Of a DNA stretch of 64,000 bases, positions 42,195 to 49,861 are shown piece after piece. Position 1 is the stretch's first letter. Every line of letters starts with the position of its first letter. The stretch spans positions 413,360-477,359 of the forward strand of contig DHDP01000019.1 of the NCBI GenBank assembly GCA_002399405.1, read 5' to 3'. Source of the stretch: Treponema sp. UBA4873 (GTDB lineage Bacteria > Spirochaetota > Spirochaetia > Treponematales > Treponemataceae). A program made the position numbers and the translations under genes. The notes beneath the pieces were generated by a model, which ran no database searches, was not told the origin of the DNA, and saw only the letters and a list, made by a program, of their open reading frames with translations.

Positions 42195-43357
42195 AGCTAT
42201 TGGAATGTATTGCGAGGGGTGAAGACAGCAGGCATCAATTTAAAAGGGAAATGAATAACCCGGAAGCTCTCGCTTCGGAATTTGTTGCGTTCAGTAACGC
42301 CTCGGGCGGTCTGCTTATAATCGGAGTAGATGACGACGGAACCATTGTCGGGCTTTCTGCTTCACAAATACGTAATCTGAATCTGCTTGTCTCGAATGCC
42401 TCGTCGCAGGGAATGAACCCCGCCATTAATGTTGAAACGGAGAATATCCAGTTACCACAGGGACTTGTAATGGTGATAACGGTTCCGGAAGGAATAAGCA
42501 AGCCTTACATGGATAAAAACGGAATCATCTGGATAAAGACAGGGAGTGATAAACGTAAGGCGACGAGCAGAGAAGAAATTCAAAGAATATTTCAGAAAGA
42601 AGGAATTATCCACGCAGATGAAACGGCAGTGAACGGTCTTTCTTCCGCCGATATTGATATGAACTATTTTAAAACGTTCTTTCAAAAACAATTCGGTTAT
42701 CCGTTTGATTCTCAGGCAAATCCTTTACCGGTTGTATTGCAGAACATGAATCTTGCCCGCAGCAGTTCTTTGACCATAGCGGGTGCCGTACTCTTCGCAA
42801 AAGATGCATATTATCGGCTTCCTTCTTTTACCGTTAAGGTCGTCGTTTTCAAGGGGACAAGAGTCGAAGACACATCGTATATCGATAAACGCGAAATAAA
42901 GGGAAAACTTGCGGATATTTTTCAGCAGACAGTGTCGTTTATACTTATGAACATTTCTCATGTACAGAATAATCAGAATTTTAATTCCAATGGAGAAAGC
43001 ATCATACCGAGGCCGGTTATAGAAGAATTGGTGGCAAACGCTTTGGTGCACCGTGATTATTTCGTTCCTTCATCTGTGAAGGTTTTTATTTTTTCAGACA
43101 GAATAGAAATCATCAGTCCCGGACATCTCCCGAACAACCTTACCGTGGAAAACATTAAGGCCGGTAATTCAGTGAGTAGAAATCCCGTTATAGCTTCTTA
43201 CGCGGCAAACCTTTTACCATACAGCGGCATAGGAACAGGCATACGTCGTGCATTGCGTCTTTATCCGGCTATTGATTTTATAGACGACAGGGATGGGAAC
43301 CAGTTTCAGGTAGTGATTCGCCTTTCAATGATAGAAAAAAATATCGTTGTCTCATAA
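42182..43357 (+). CDS. AlbA_2 (Schlafen-like) nucleic-acid-binding protein with HATPase_c_4 domain
   Basis: The 391-residue protein has an N-terminal AlbA_2 domain (about 15-135): HQFKREMNNPEALASEFVAF, SNASGGLLIIGVDDDGTIVG, and YIRxGS-like WIKTGSDKRKATSREE. The C-terminal half has an HATPase_c_4-type fold (IEELVANALVHRDYF; IEIISPGHLPNNL; GIGTGIRRAL). Such proteins are annotated as putative transcriptional regulators or RecG-like, and AlbA_2 domains recur in phage-defence genes. The 13-bp overlap with the upstream ATPase implies coupled translation and a joint function. Confidence 0.87.
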   Translation: MEAVELLECIARGEDSRHQFKREMNNPEALASEFVAFSNASGGLLIIGVDDDGTIVGLSASQIRNLNLLVSNASSQGMNPAINVETENIQLPQGLVMVITVPEGISKPYMDKNGIIWIKTGSDKRKATSREEIQRIFQKEGIIHADETAVNGLSSADIDMNYFKTFFQKQFGYPFDSQANPLPVVLQNMNLARSSSLTIAGAVLFAKDAYYRLPSFTVKVVVFKGTRVEDTSYIDKREIKGKLADIFQQTVSFILMNISHVQNNQNFNSNGESIIPRPVIEELVANALVHRDYFVPSSVKVFIFSDRIEIISPGHLPNNLTVENIKAGNSVSRNPVIASYAANLLPYSGIGTGIRRALRLYPAIDFIDDRDGNQFQVVIRLSMIEKNIVVS

Positions 43358-43425
43358 CAATTTTATAAAAACTGAAGCCTGCAGAGTATCATTTAACGTT
43401 CTCCTGATGAAGGTAAAAAATCATA

Positions 43426-44003
43426 TCAGAGTATCTGAAACATAAAAATACATTTATCATCATACTTAGGTTTTACATGAGAATGGACAAAATTTTCTTC
43501 TGCCTGCTCAAGACGGTTAAAACCCATTGTCTTATAATGCGTAATTAATTTATCTTCCGGTAAAGCAAATATATAGAGAGCTTGAACTCCAAGTAAAGTC
43601 TGAATACTTTTTGACAAAGGCAGAACAAATTCATTGAAGACTGTAGTTCCAAGATTCTCGATCTGTGGATTGTGTTTTCTATAATCTGCATTAACGGCAA
43701 AATCTGCAAATTCTATGGAAGGAATTGTATAAAAATAATTCTCTGCAGCTTTTATTGTTTTCGGAATCTAAAATGTACTGATACGAAAAGACTTCTGTTT
43801 CTAAAGGAATATTTATAAGTCTATCTTCCTGTTTTCGAAGATTCAATTTTCCATTCCCGTAAGATACTCTTCTCGCATTTCTGAGAAATCCGATGAAGTT
43901 TTTCAAGATCACCCTTGGGGGTATTTAAGATTTTCAGGAGAACTGTCTTTCCGGGACCTTCCGGAATATCATTAATTGTCATAGTTCTATTAATTGATGC
44001 CAT
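43426..44003 (-). pseudogene. GNAT acetyltransferase-like gene with two frameshifts
   Basis: Three overlapping minus-strand frames read as one protein: MASINRTMTINDIPEGPGK at 44003, LRKQEDRLINIPLETEVFS in the next frame near 43830, and after a second shift near 43745 AAENYFYTIPSIEFADFAVN to the stop at 43426. The end has LGVQALYIFALPEDKLITHY and KTMGFNRL, matching the last conserved strand and FY--GF motif of toxin-type GNAT proteins. Both shifts fall in short ambiguous stretches. No antitoxin gene is beside it. Identification as toxin-type GNAT is tentative. Confidence 0.6.
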
Positions 44004-44235
44004 AAATAGAGTACACTACTACACAAAATGCAAGGTCTTTTAATCATGCTCCGGTACTATACACTTTATCTTTCACAGTAATTCTTCATAACCCACTTCG
44101 TATATTCAATTGAACGTTCTCAGCCCCGTCGTATAAGTCCAGTTTTCAAAGAAATAACGCTTCCGTCACTTTTCTCCCTCCTTTCTTCCTGAATTATTAC
44201 TTTATGAGCGATCTATATACAGGAGGTTTTCCTGT

Positions 44236-45129
44236 ATGCATACTGATTACAAACTCAACCGGTACCGTCCGTCTCCGGACGCGCTGCTCAATCCCTGCAG
44301 CGATGAAGTGTTCAAGGCGCTCTTTACAAACGAATCGGAAGAATCCCGTACTGCCCTGCGCTGCTTTCTTACCGCAGTCCTGCACAAAGAAGTAAAGAAC
44401 ATAGAATTACGGCCCAACGAACCGCCCGTACTCGACGACAGCGACAAGGCTGTCAGGTTCGACGTTTCCTGTACGTTCAATAACGGAGAAGCAGCCGATG
44501 TCGAGATGCAGGGTGTGAATAAGTACAGCTCTTTCGGGATGCGTGCCGAATACCTTAGTGCCCGGCTGCTCAACACGGTGTTTCACAAAGGTGACGACTG
44601 GCAGACTATGCCTCAAGTCTATCAGATTTCACTGCTTAACTTTATCTTTGATAAAAACGATCCGGCAGCAGTTGGATATTATCACATGCAGAAAGATAAC
44701 GGACATCTGCTTTCCGGCATACAGACTGTCATATTTCTGGAACTGCCAAAAATCGACGCACTGGGAAACGTGCCGCCGGAAACCTTGCATTCTGAAGAGA
44801 AATGGTGTAAATTTCTGGTTGATGCAGACAATCCTTCCAAACAGGATTATATTAACAGACTGACTGCATCTGACGGAGGCATTATGGAAGCTAAGAAAAC
44901 TCTGGACAAAATAAGCTCCGACTGGGTACTCTGGAAACGCGAGCTTGACAAGGAAGTCATTGAGCGTGACCACAATTCGGAACTTCATTATGCGCAGAAA
45001 CAGGGACTACAGCAGGGGACACTTCAGGCAAAGCGGGATGTTGCTCACAATTTTAAAGCACTCGGTGTACCGGTACAGACGATTGCGCAGGCTACAGGTC
45101 TTTCCGAAGACGAGATTGCAGAACTATAG
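44236..45129 (+). CDS. Rpn-family PD-(D/E)XK nuclease/transposase-like protein
   Basis: The 297-residue protein matches the Rpn (recombination-promoting nuclease, formerly YhgA-like) family: DEVFKALF near residue 23, then VRFDVSCTFNNGEAADVEMQ (about residues 72-91), which gives the D-(x)n-E-x-Q core of the PD-(D/E)XK fold, and AEYLSARL. The C-terminus ends in a short helix-turn-helix-like motif (GVPVQTIAQATGLSEDEIAEL). AGGAGG precedes the ATG. Characterised Rpn proteins nick DNA and raise RecA-independent recombination. Partial copies of its 3' end lie downstream at 45735 and 48460, so the gene appears to sit in a repeatedly duplicated segment. Confidence 0.88.
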   Translation: MHTDYKLNRYRPSPDALLNPCSDEVFKALFTNESEESRTALRCFLTAVLHKEVKNIELRPNEPPVLDDSDKAVRFDVSCTFNNGEAADVEMQGVNKYSSFGMRAEYLSARLLNTVFHKGDDWQTMPQVYQISLLNFIFDKNDPAAVGYYHMQKDNGHLLSGIQTVIFLELPKIDALGNVPPETLHSEEKWCKFLVDADNPSKQDYINRLTASDGGIMEAKKTLDKISSDWVLWKRELDKEVIERDHNSELHYAQKQGLQQGTLQAKRDVAHNFKALGVPVQTIAQATGLSEDEIAEL

Positions 45130-45266
45130 ATGTATATTTTCAGCTCAATATCAAGCGCAGCCTGTCGTTACAACTTATTTTACGTTATTCCTCCATTGCG
45201 CACACGGCATCTTACAGCCGCGGACAGGGATATTCCCGAAGGTGCCGCCGCTGCGGAATACGGAAT

Positions 45267-45354
45267 ATGAAACGAGGCTGGTTTCACAATGAAACGAGGC
45301 TGGTTTCACAATGAAACGAGGCTGGTTTCACGATGAAATCAGGCTGGTTTCACG
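45267..45354 (+). repeat. Four tandem copies of a 22-bp unit with internal hairpin
   Basis: Units start at 45267, 45289, 45311 and 45333; a fifth begins at 45355 and breaks off after ten bases. The unit is ATGAAACGAGGCTGGTTTCA plus CA or CG; only the last copy changes CG to TC. GAAAC and GTTTC in each unit can pair. There are no spacers, so it is not a CRISPR. A 22-bp period cycles through all three reading frames, so it is not a peptide repeat. Confidence 0.9.
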
Positions 45355-45474
45355 ATGAAACAGGACTTTGTGCAGGATTTTTATCGTATTTTTGCAGCGT
45401 ATAATCATGACTTTCGCAGGCATTAATCATGTACTTCCGGAGTAATTGTTCCAAGCTTCCGGCGTTCCAAAGTA

Positions 45475-45540
45475 AGTCAATTAATCCGCACGCTGCGGTG
45501 AAAGAAGGGAGTAAGCTGAATATACCAGGGTATGAGCTGC
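45475..45540 (+). repeat. 66-bp dispersed block, inverted copy at 53488-53553
   Basis: The reverse complement of this block matches 53488-53553 with only scattered differences (for example AGTATATTCAGCTTACTCCC and GGATTAATTGAC in both). The copies bracket the region from rfbC to the CMP-sugar genes. What the block encodes is not recognised. Confidence 0.7.
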
Positions 45541-45734
45541 ATCCCTTATGCCGTTACGGAGGTATATATTTTCAGTTCCCTGTTTTTTCTTTTATTTTTG
45601 CAGCTTTGCCGGACTGCGGCTGTATTCCCGTAAGCGACAAAACAGGTACACCTAAAAAACAGAAATGAAAAGCAGTACATTTCAAGAGGTAAGGAGTGTA
45701 CGATGAAATACCGGAAATACTGCAGAGAAGAAAA

Positions 45735-46033
45735 ATCCTTCCAAACAGGACTATGTTAATAAACTGACTGCATCTGACGGAGGCATTATGGAAGCTAAGA
45801 AAACTCTGGACAAAATAAGCTCCGACTGGATACTCTGGAAGAGGGAGCTTGACAGGGAAGTCATTGAACGTGACCACAATTCGGAACTTCATTATGCGCA
45901 GAAACAGGGATTACAGCAGGGGACACTTCAGGCAAAGCGGGATGATGCACGCAATTTAAAAGCACTCGGTATACCGGTGCAGACGATTGCACAGGCTGCA
46001 GGGCTTTCCGAAGACGAGATTGCAGGACTATAG
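45735..46033 (+). pseudogene. Rpn-family gene, 3' remnant
   Basis: From about 45735 the plus strand reads NPSKQDYVNKLTASDGG, then MEAKKTLDKISSDWILWKRE, and ends at 46033 with QAAGLSEDEIAGL. This equals the last 95 residues of the intact Rpn protein with a few changes. The catalytic PD-(D/E)XK part is absent. It converges on rfbC with 11 bp between the stops. Confidence 0.85.
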
Positions 46034-46044
46034 GATTATAGTAT

Positions 46045-46692
46045 TTACCTGTTTCCGCACCATCTGCCGTGTATGTCAAAACAGCTGCTGTTTCTGTCGA
46101 GGTACTGATGGTTCCCGTCCTTTTCAGACAGAACGGGTGTAATACCCGGGGCAATGCTGTCCCAGCGGATGCCGATCTGCGCATCATTCCACATGATGCC
46201 GTCTTCTCCCGCAGGATCATAAAAATCGGTACATTTATAGGCAAACACCGCCGTACTGCTCAGAACGTAAAATCCGGGTGCGAATCCTTCCGGAATGTAG
46301 AACTGGTTCTGTTTTTCACCGTCGAGTATGACTCCGTAATACCTGAGGAACGTCTCTGATCCGTTCCTCAGGTCAACGGCAACGTCGTATACCCGTCCGG
46401 AAACGGCGCGCACAAGCTTCCCCTGCGGATGCTGCGTCTGAAAGTGCAGTCCGCGCAGCACGCCTTTTGAAGACGACGACTGGTTGTCCTGTACGAATGC
46501 CGCCGTAAGTCCTGCGGCCTTAAACTCTTTTTCACTGTATACTTCAAAAAAATATCCCCGGTTGTCTCCGAAGACTTTCGGCTGTATTTCGAACAGTCCG
46601 TCTATAACAGTTCCTTTTGCTGAACATGGTGTAAATGTAAGCTGAATATGTTCGAAACGCCATTTCTGTATATGGCATAAGAAATGATTCAT
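46045..46692 (-). CDS. rfbC: dTDP-4-dehydrorhamnose 3,5-epimerase
   Basis: The protein should epimerise dTDP-4-keto-6-deoxyglucose at C3 and C5 in dTDP-L-rhamnose synthesis. VFGDNRGYFFEVY, RGLHFQ with the catalytic His, VAVDLRNGSETF, and YIPEGFAPGFYVL are standard RmlC segments. From the ATG at 46692 it has 215 residues; family homology begins about 20 residues later (LTFTPCSAKGTV), and no start has a good ribosome-binding site, so the exact N-terminus is unsure. rfbA, rfbB and rfbD are not in the window. A 3' remnant of a second copy lies at 48562-48620. Confidence 0.9.
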   Translation of the reverse strand: MNHFLCHIQKWRFEHIQLTFTPCSAKGTVIDGLFEIQPKVFGDNRGYFFEVYSEKEFKAAGLTAAFVQDNQSSSSKGVLRGLHFQTQHPQGKLVRAVSGRVYDVAVDLRNGSETFLRYYGVILDGEKQNQFYIPEGFAPGFYVLSSTAVFAYKCTDFYDPAGEDGIMWNDAQIGIRWDSIAPGITPVLSEKDGNHQYLDRNSSCFDIHGRWCGNR

Positions 46693-46794
46693 GTTTTTAT
46701 GATACTTCACCCGATACAGAAATGCAGCAAAAAGCAGAATTGAACGAGTTTCGGGAAATCTTACGATTATGACCAAGAAAGAATCAGTCGATGT

Positions 46795-47151
46795 TTAGTT
46801 TTTCTCTTTTTTATATCCCGAAATCAATCCTAAAAGACCAGGTTTCGCATTCTTATACGATTCTGCAGACAGCTGGTCAAGTTCTGCAAGAATATCCTTG
46901 AATCGTTCATATTTCTGGAAAAATATCTCTGCCTGCTTGTTTTCCAGTTTTTTTTCTCCGGTAATGAGATAATCGACAGAAACATGTAAGGCTTTTGCTA
47001 TGCGTTCTGCCATATCGATAGACGGCAGTACTTCCCGGGCATTTATATATGAAAGAAACGTATTATAACTTATTCCGATCTTTGCAGCCAGTTCTTTCTT
47101 TGAAATACCCCGGGAATCTATTTCATAACATAAATTCGTTTTGAACGACAT
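46795..47151 (-). CDS. XRE-family helix-turn-helix regulator
   Basis: The 118-residue protein has an N-terminal HTH_XRE/HTH_3 domain: ISKKELAAKIGISYNTFLSYIN and LPSIDMAERIAKALHVSVDYLITGE. The tail is helical (FFQKYERFKDILAELDQL). It is phage-repressor-like in size. The ATG at 47151 is taken; an in-frame ATG lies 15 bases earlier, and no Shine-Dalgarno is present. TATAAT sits about ten bases upstream on the minus strand, so the mRNA may be leaderless or have a very short leader. Palindromes in the AT-rich upstream region suggest autoregulation. Confidence 0.82.
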   Translation of the reverse strand: MSFKTNLCYEIDSRGISKKELAAKIGISYNTFLSYINAREVLPSIDMAERIAKALHVSVDYLITGEKKLENKQAEIFFQKYERFKDILAELDQLSAESYKNAKPGLLGLISGYKKEKN

Positions 47152-47154
47152 AAA

Positions 47155-47268
47155 ATATAATAGCATTATAATATCATTTTTTTATTGACAGCAGTATTAT
47201 GTTACTGTATTATGATTTTGTAATGATAATATATCATTGTTAGCAATAATATAGTGATACTATATTAT
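47155..47268. promoter_or_regulatory. AT-rich palindrome cluster upstream of the XRE regulator
   Basis: ATAATATAGT-GAT-ACTATATTAT (47246-47268) has perfect 10-bp arms. AATGATA-ATA-TATCATT (47222-47238) has perfect 7-bp arms. A third, TATAAT-AGC-ATTATA, covers the likely -10 of the XRE gene near 47157-47171. The shared AT-rich palindromic character suggests multiple operator sites for the adjacent XRE protein. Confidence 0.55.
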
Positions 47269-47301
47269 GATTGACTGCCGCAATGGTAGCGGGAAACTTA
47301 A

Positions 47302-48312
47302 TGCGTTAACGTTATAGACTGCGGCTGGTACAGTGAAGGATTCTGGTGGGACGGTGTCGGAGAATGGCTGCCCTGTGAGAAACGGTTTCAGGGAGGACTT
47401 GAAAACCTGCTCGCATATATACGGCAGAAAGGTATGATGCCCGGATTATTGCTTGAACTTGAAGTCGTCGGAATGAACAGTCCGCTTGTAAAAAAAGTCC
47501 CGGCAGAATGGTTTTTCCAGCGGCACGGAAAACCTGTTCTTGACCGCAGCAGGTATCAGCTTGACTACCGGAATCCGAATGTCAGGACGTATGCAACAGG
47601 TGTCGTAGACCGGCTGGTGAAAGAATATAAGGTCGGTTACATCAAAAAGGATTACAATATCGAGCCGGGAATAGGGACCGACTACAAGGCAGACAGTCCG
47701 GGAGACGGACTGCTTGGCCACGAACGCGCCTATCTTTCGTTGCTTGATGCTGTATTTGAAAAATATCCGGATTTGGTAATTGAAAACTGTTCGAGCGGCG
47801 GGATGCGTATGGACTATGCCATGCTCAGCCGGTACAGTATCCAGTCAACCAGCGACCAGATGGATTACCGCAATTATTCAATTATCGCAGCCAACGCTCC
47901 CGCCGCACTTACTCCGGAACAGGCTGCAGTCTGGTCATATCCGCTGTCCGACGGCGATGAAGAGGAGACTGCTTTTAATATGGTGAACGCCATGCTTCTG
48001 CGCATTCATCAGAGCGGACATTTGGCACGTCTTTCGGAAAAACGATTTGCACTTGTTCAGGAAGGACTTGCCTGTTACAAGAAAATCCGGAAAAACACAG
48101 CAGACGGTCTTCCGTTCTGGCCGCTGGGACTTGCGCATTACAGCGACCAGTGGCTGAGTCTGGGTATTCACAACGGCAGCACCGTGATTGTCGCCGTGTG
48201 GCGGAAAAACAGTACGAGTCCGTACTGCAATCTGCCTATCGAATGTGCAAAAGGAAAAATGGCACGTGTTACATGCATCTATCCGCAGAGACTGCCTGTA
48301 GCCTGCAGCTGA
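47302..48312 (+). pseudogene. GH36 alpha-galactosidase gene, 5'-truncated (and probably 3'-cut)
   Basis: The frame opens after a stop at 47299-47301 with no start codon and reads VIDCGWYSEGFWWDGVGEW, then KEYKVGYIKKDYN, where the second Asp is the expected GH36 nucleophile, and a VIENCSSGGMRMD segment; IQSTSDQMDYRN gives the acid/base Asp. The roughly 300-residue N-terminal beta-sandwich is gone. The reading ends at a stop just after RVTCIYPQRLPVACS, shorter than usual. An internal ATG at 47434 could only yield a truncated protein. The gene is considered dead. Confidence 0.8.
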
Positions 48313-48784
48313 AATAAACACGCAGGAATTCTGTCCGTACAGCTTCCTGCATGTATGACCGCACGACTGTTTGAACTGGATATTGTGTAGAGTATCTCTA
48401 AACCGGAAAAAAAACACTTTTAGTGGCTTCTTCCGGTTTAGAAATTCTGACAAGTTCAAAGAGGCTTGACAAAATATACTCCTGCTGGGTATGCATGCAG
48501 CGAGAGCTTGACAGGAAAATCATTGTGCGTGACTATAATTCGGAACTTCATTAGATTTTCTATCTGTTTCCGCACCATCTGCCGTGTATGTCGAAGTGCG
48601 GATGGTTACCGTCCTTATGATATCTACATTCATACTTCCTGTGGCTCAAACTATCATAGTTTCCCATAGTTTCTCCTCTGTGTAACTTTGGCGGTTCACA
48701 CCGAGATTCAATGGTTTTTCTTATCCTCTGCTATTGCCGGAATTGTCAAACTTCTGCCGCCCACCGACGGAACTCCCTATTATG
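48313..48784. other. Gene-free remnant stretch with inverted repeat and duplicated gene ends
   Basis: No intact gene is seen. It contains a 12-bp-arm inverted repeat (TCTAAACCGGAA at 48397-48408, inverse at 48431-48442) that may terminate transcription, then fused scraps of Rpn and rfbC (next entry), then about 150 bp with no recognisable feature up to the YhcH-like gene. Confidence 0.6.
48460..48625. pseudogene. Fused 3' scraps of Rpn (plus strand) and rfbC (minus strand)
   Basis: Plus strand about 48490-48553 carries RELDRKIIVRDYNSELH and then a stop, a decayed piece of the Rpn C-terminus. Minus strand 48620-48562 reads KDGNHPHFDIHGRWCGNR and then a stop, the very end of RfbC. The same pair, Rpn tail facing rfbC tail, occurs intact at 45735-46692, so this is an older, internally deleted duplicate. 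Confidence 0.75.
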
Positions 48785-49255
48785 TTAGTCAGTCACCGGA
48801 ATTTTAAAAACAGCTTTACGAACTTTTACACTCTGAACTACTTCTATACACCCCATATGTGCGGTTCCTGTTTTTACGATTATGACATCACCTTTATTTA
48901 ATGTGTGTTTCTCAACAGTAACCATATTTCCGACATCTTCGTAAATCTCAATATCCTTATCTGCTGAATAAGGCTCGGAAACTTTCAACTTTTCACTACT
49001 CGTCAGTTCCATAATCTCACTACCGTCTATTATATACTGAATATCAATATATTTTCTGTGTGCTTCAAACTTACAGTTGTCTCTCGATTTTGTCAGGTAG
49101 GAACTTATATTAACATATGCCCCATCATCAAGTTCATAATGCCCCTCTGCAAGTTTATTAAAATCGTTTTGAATAAAGAATTGAAAAGCTTTTTTATCGA
49201 CAGTTTTTATTTCTTCTGCAATTTTACGTTTTTTATCGTCCATATATACTACCAT
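48785..49255 (-). CDS. YhcH/NanQ-family protein, putative ulosonate anomerase
   Basis: The 156-residue cupin-like protein belongs to the YhcH/YjgK/YiaL (DUF386) family: FEAHRKYIDIQYIIDG, then KGDVIIVKTGTAHMGCI with likely metal-binding His. E. coli YhcH (NanQ) is an N-acetylneuraminate anomerase. Here it is encoded with a KdsC-like phosphatase and a CMP-sugar cytidylyltransferase, so it may open the ring of a sialic-acid-like sugar before activation. That role is inference. It starts three bases after the phosphatase stop without a clear ribosome-binding site; ATG at 49243 is an alternative. Confidence 0.8.
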   Translation of the reverse strand: MVVYMDDKKRKIAEEIKTVDKKAFQFFIQNDFNKLAEGHYELDDGAYVNISSYLTKSRDNCKFEAHRKYIDIQYIIDGSEIMELTSSEKLKVSEPYSADKDIEIYEDVGNMVTVEKHTLNKGDVIIVKTGTAHMGCIEVVQSVKVRKAVFKIPVTD

Positions 49256-49258
49256 GAT

Positions 49259-49804
49259 TTAAATGCCAGCCTGACCAAAACACTGTTCAATAACAGTGTC
49301 CCAAATACCACCTTCCCGTAATATATGTTCAATTACATCACGAACAGCACCACAGCCTCCTTTTACAGGGCTTACATAATCAGCAATTGCTTTGATTTCT
49401 TTAGAACTATCAACAGGACAAGCTTTGTAACCACATACACTCATAGCAGGGAGGTCGTTCACATCATCACCAATGTAAGCCACAGTGCTCTTGTCTATAT
49501 GATTGTCAGCCATAAACGAAAGCAAAAATTTTTTTTTGTCGTTATGGTTTTGAAAAATATAGTCAGCCTTAAGTTCCGTCATTCGTCTAATAGTAGCCTT
49601 GCATTCTCGACCAGTTAAAACCATTATTTTCATCCCAGCTTTGTGAGCAGCAATAAAGCCAACTCCATCTTTTGTACTGAATTTTTTTAACTCATTTCCG
49701 TGATCATCATAGTAGACACCAGAATCTGTCATAGTACCGTCTACATCAGTAACTATAAGCTGGAGTGATATTATAGACTTTGAAATATTATCAGTGCTAA
49801 ACAT
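49259..49804 (-). CDS. KdsC-like HAD phosphatase of CMP-sugar biosynthesis
   Basis: The 181-residue protein fits the KdsC family (3-deoxy-manno-octulosonate-8-phosphate phosphatase and relatives acting on nonulosonate 9-phosphates): DVDGTMTD (20-27), VLTGRECKA near residue 62, and YIGDDVNDLPAM. Cap loops are short, so it should be a tetramer like KdsC. Between the YhcH-like and TPP-enzyme genes, it probably dephosphorylates the acid sugar that the cytidylyltransferase then activates. Which acid is unknown. Confidence 0.87.
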   Translation of the reverse strand: MFSTDNISKSIISLQLIVTDVDGTMTDSGVYYDDHGNELKKFSTKDGVGFIAAHKAGMKIMVLTGRECKATIRRMTELKADYIFQNHNDKKKFLLSFMADNHIDKSTVAYIGDDVNDLPAMSVCGYKACPVDSSKEIKAIADYVSPVKGGCGAVRDVIEHILREGGIWDTVIEQCFGQAGI

Positions 49805-49861
49805 ATAAAAAAATAAATCCCGGCTTAAAAAATAGTGCTACAATTGCATAACCTAAATAAA

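Larger units (their letters stand above)
45130..45734. other. Gene-free remnant stretch between two Rpn copies
   Basis: No gene can be supported. It holds the 22-bp tandem repeat (45267-45354), a 66-bp block that recurs inverted at 53488-53553, and otherwise short frames without homology. It looks like decayed duplication debris. Confidence 0.6.

Noticed and set aside
45267..45365. A short CRISPR-like array.
   Set aside because: The 22-bp units are directly contiguous with no spacers and no cas genes lie in the window.
45429..45668. A 79-codon frame in the remnant stretch after the Rpn gene.
   Set aside because: It overlaps the dispersed 66-bp repeat, has no ribosome-binding site and resembles no protein.
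47434..48312. Intact alpha-galactosidase starting at an internal ATG.
   Set aside because: The homologous frame extends upstream without a start codon and the N-terminal domain is absent, so it is a truncated gene.
48397..48442. Long inverted repeat as an insertion-sequence end.
   Set aside because: No transposase or second copy is adjacent and the loop is only 22 nt; a terminator-like hairpin is the simpler reading.
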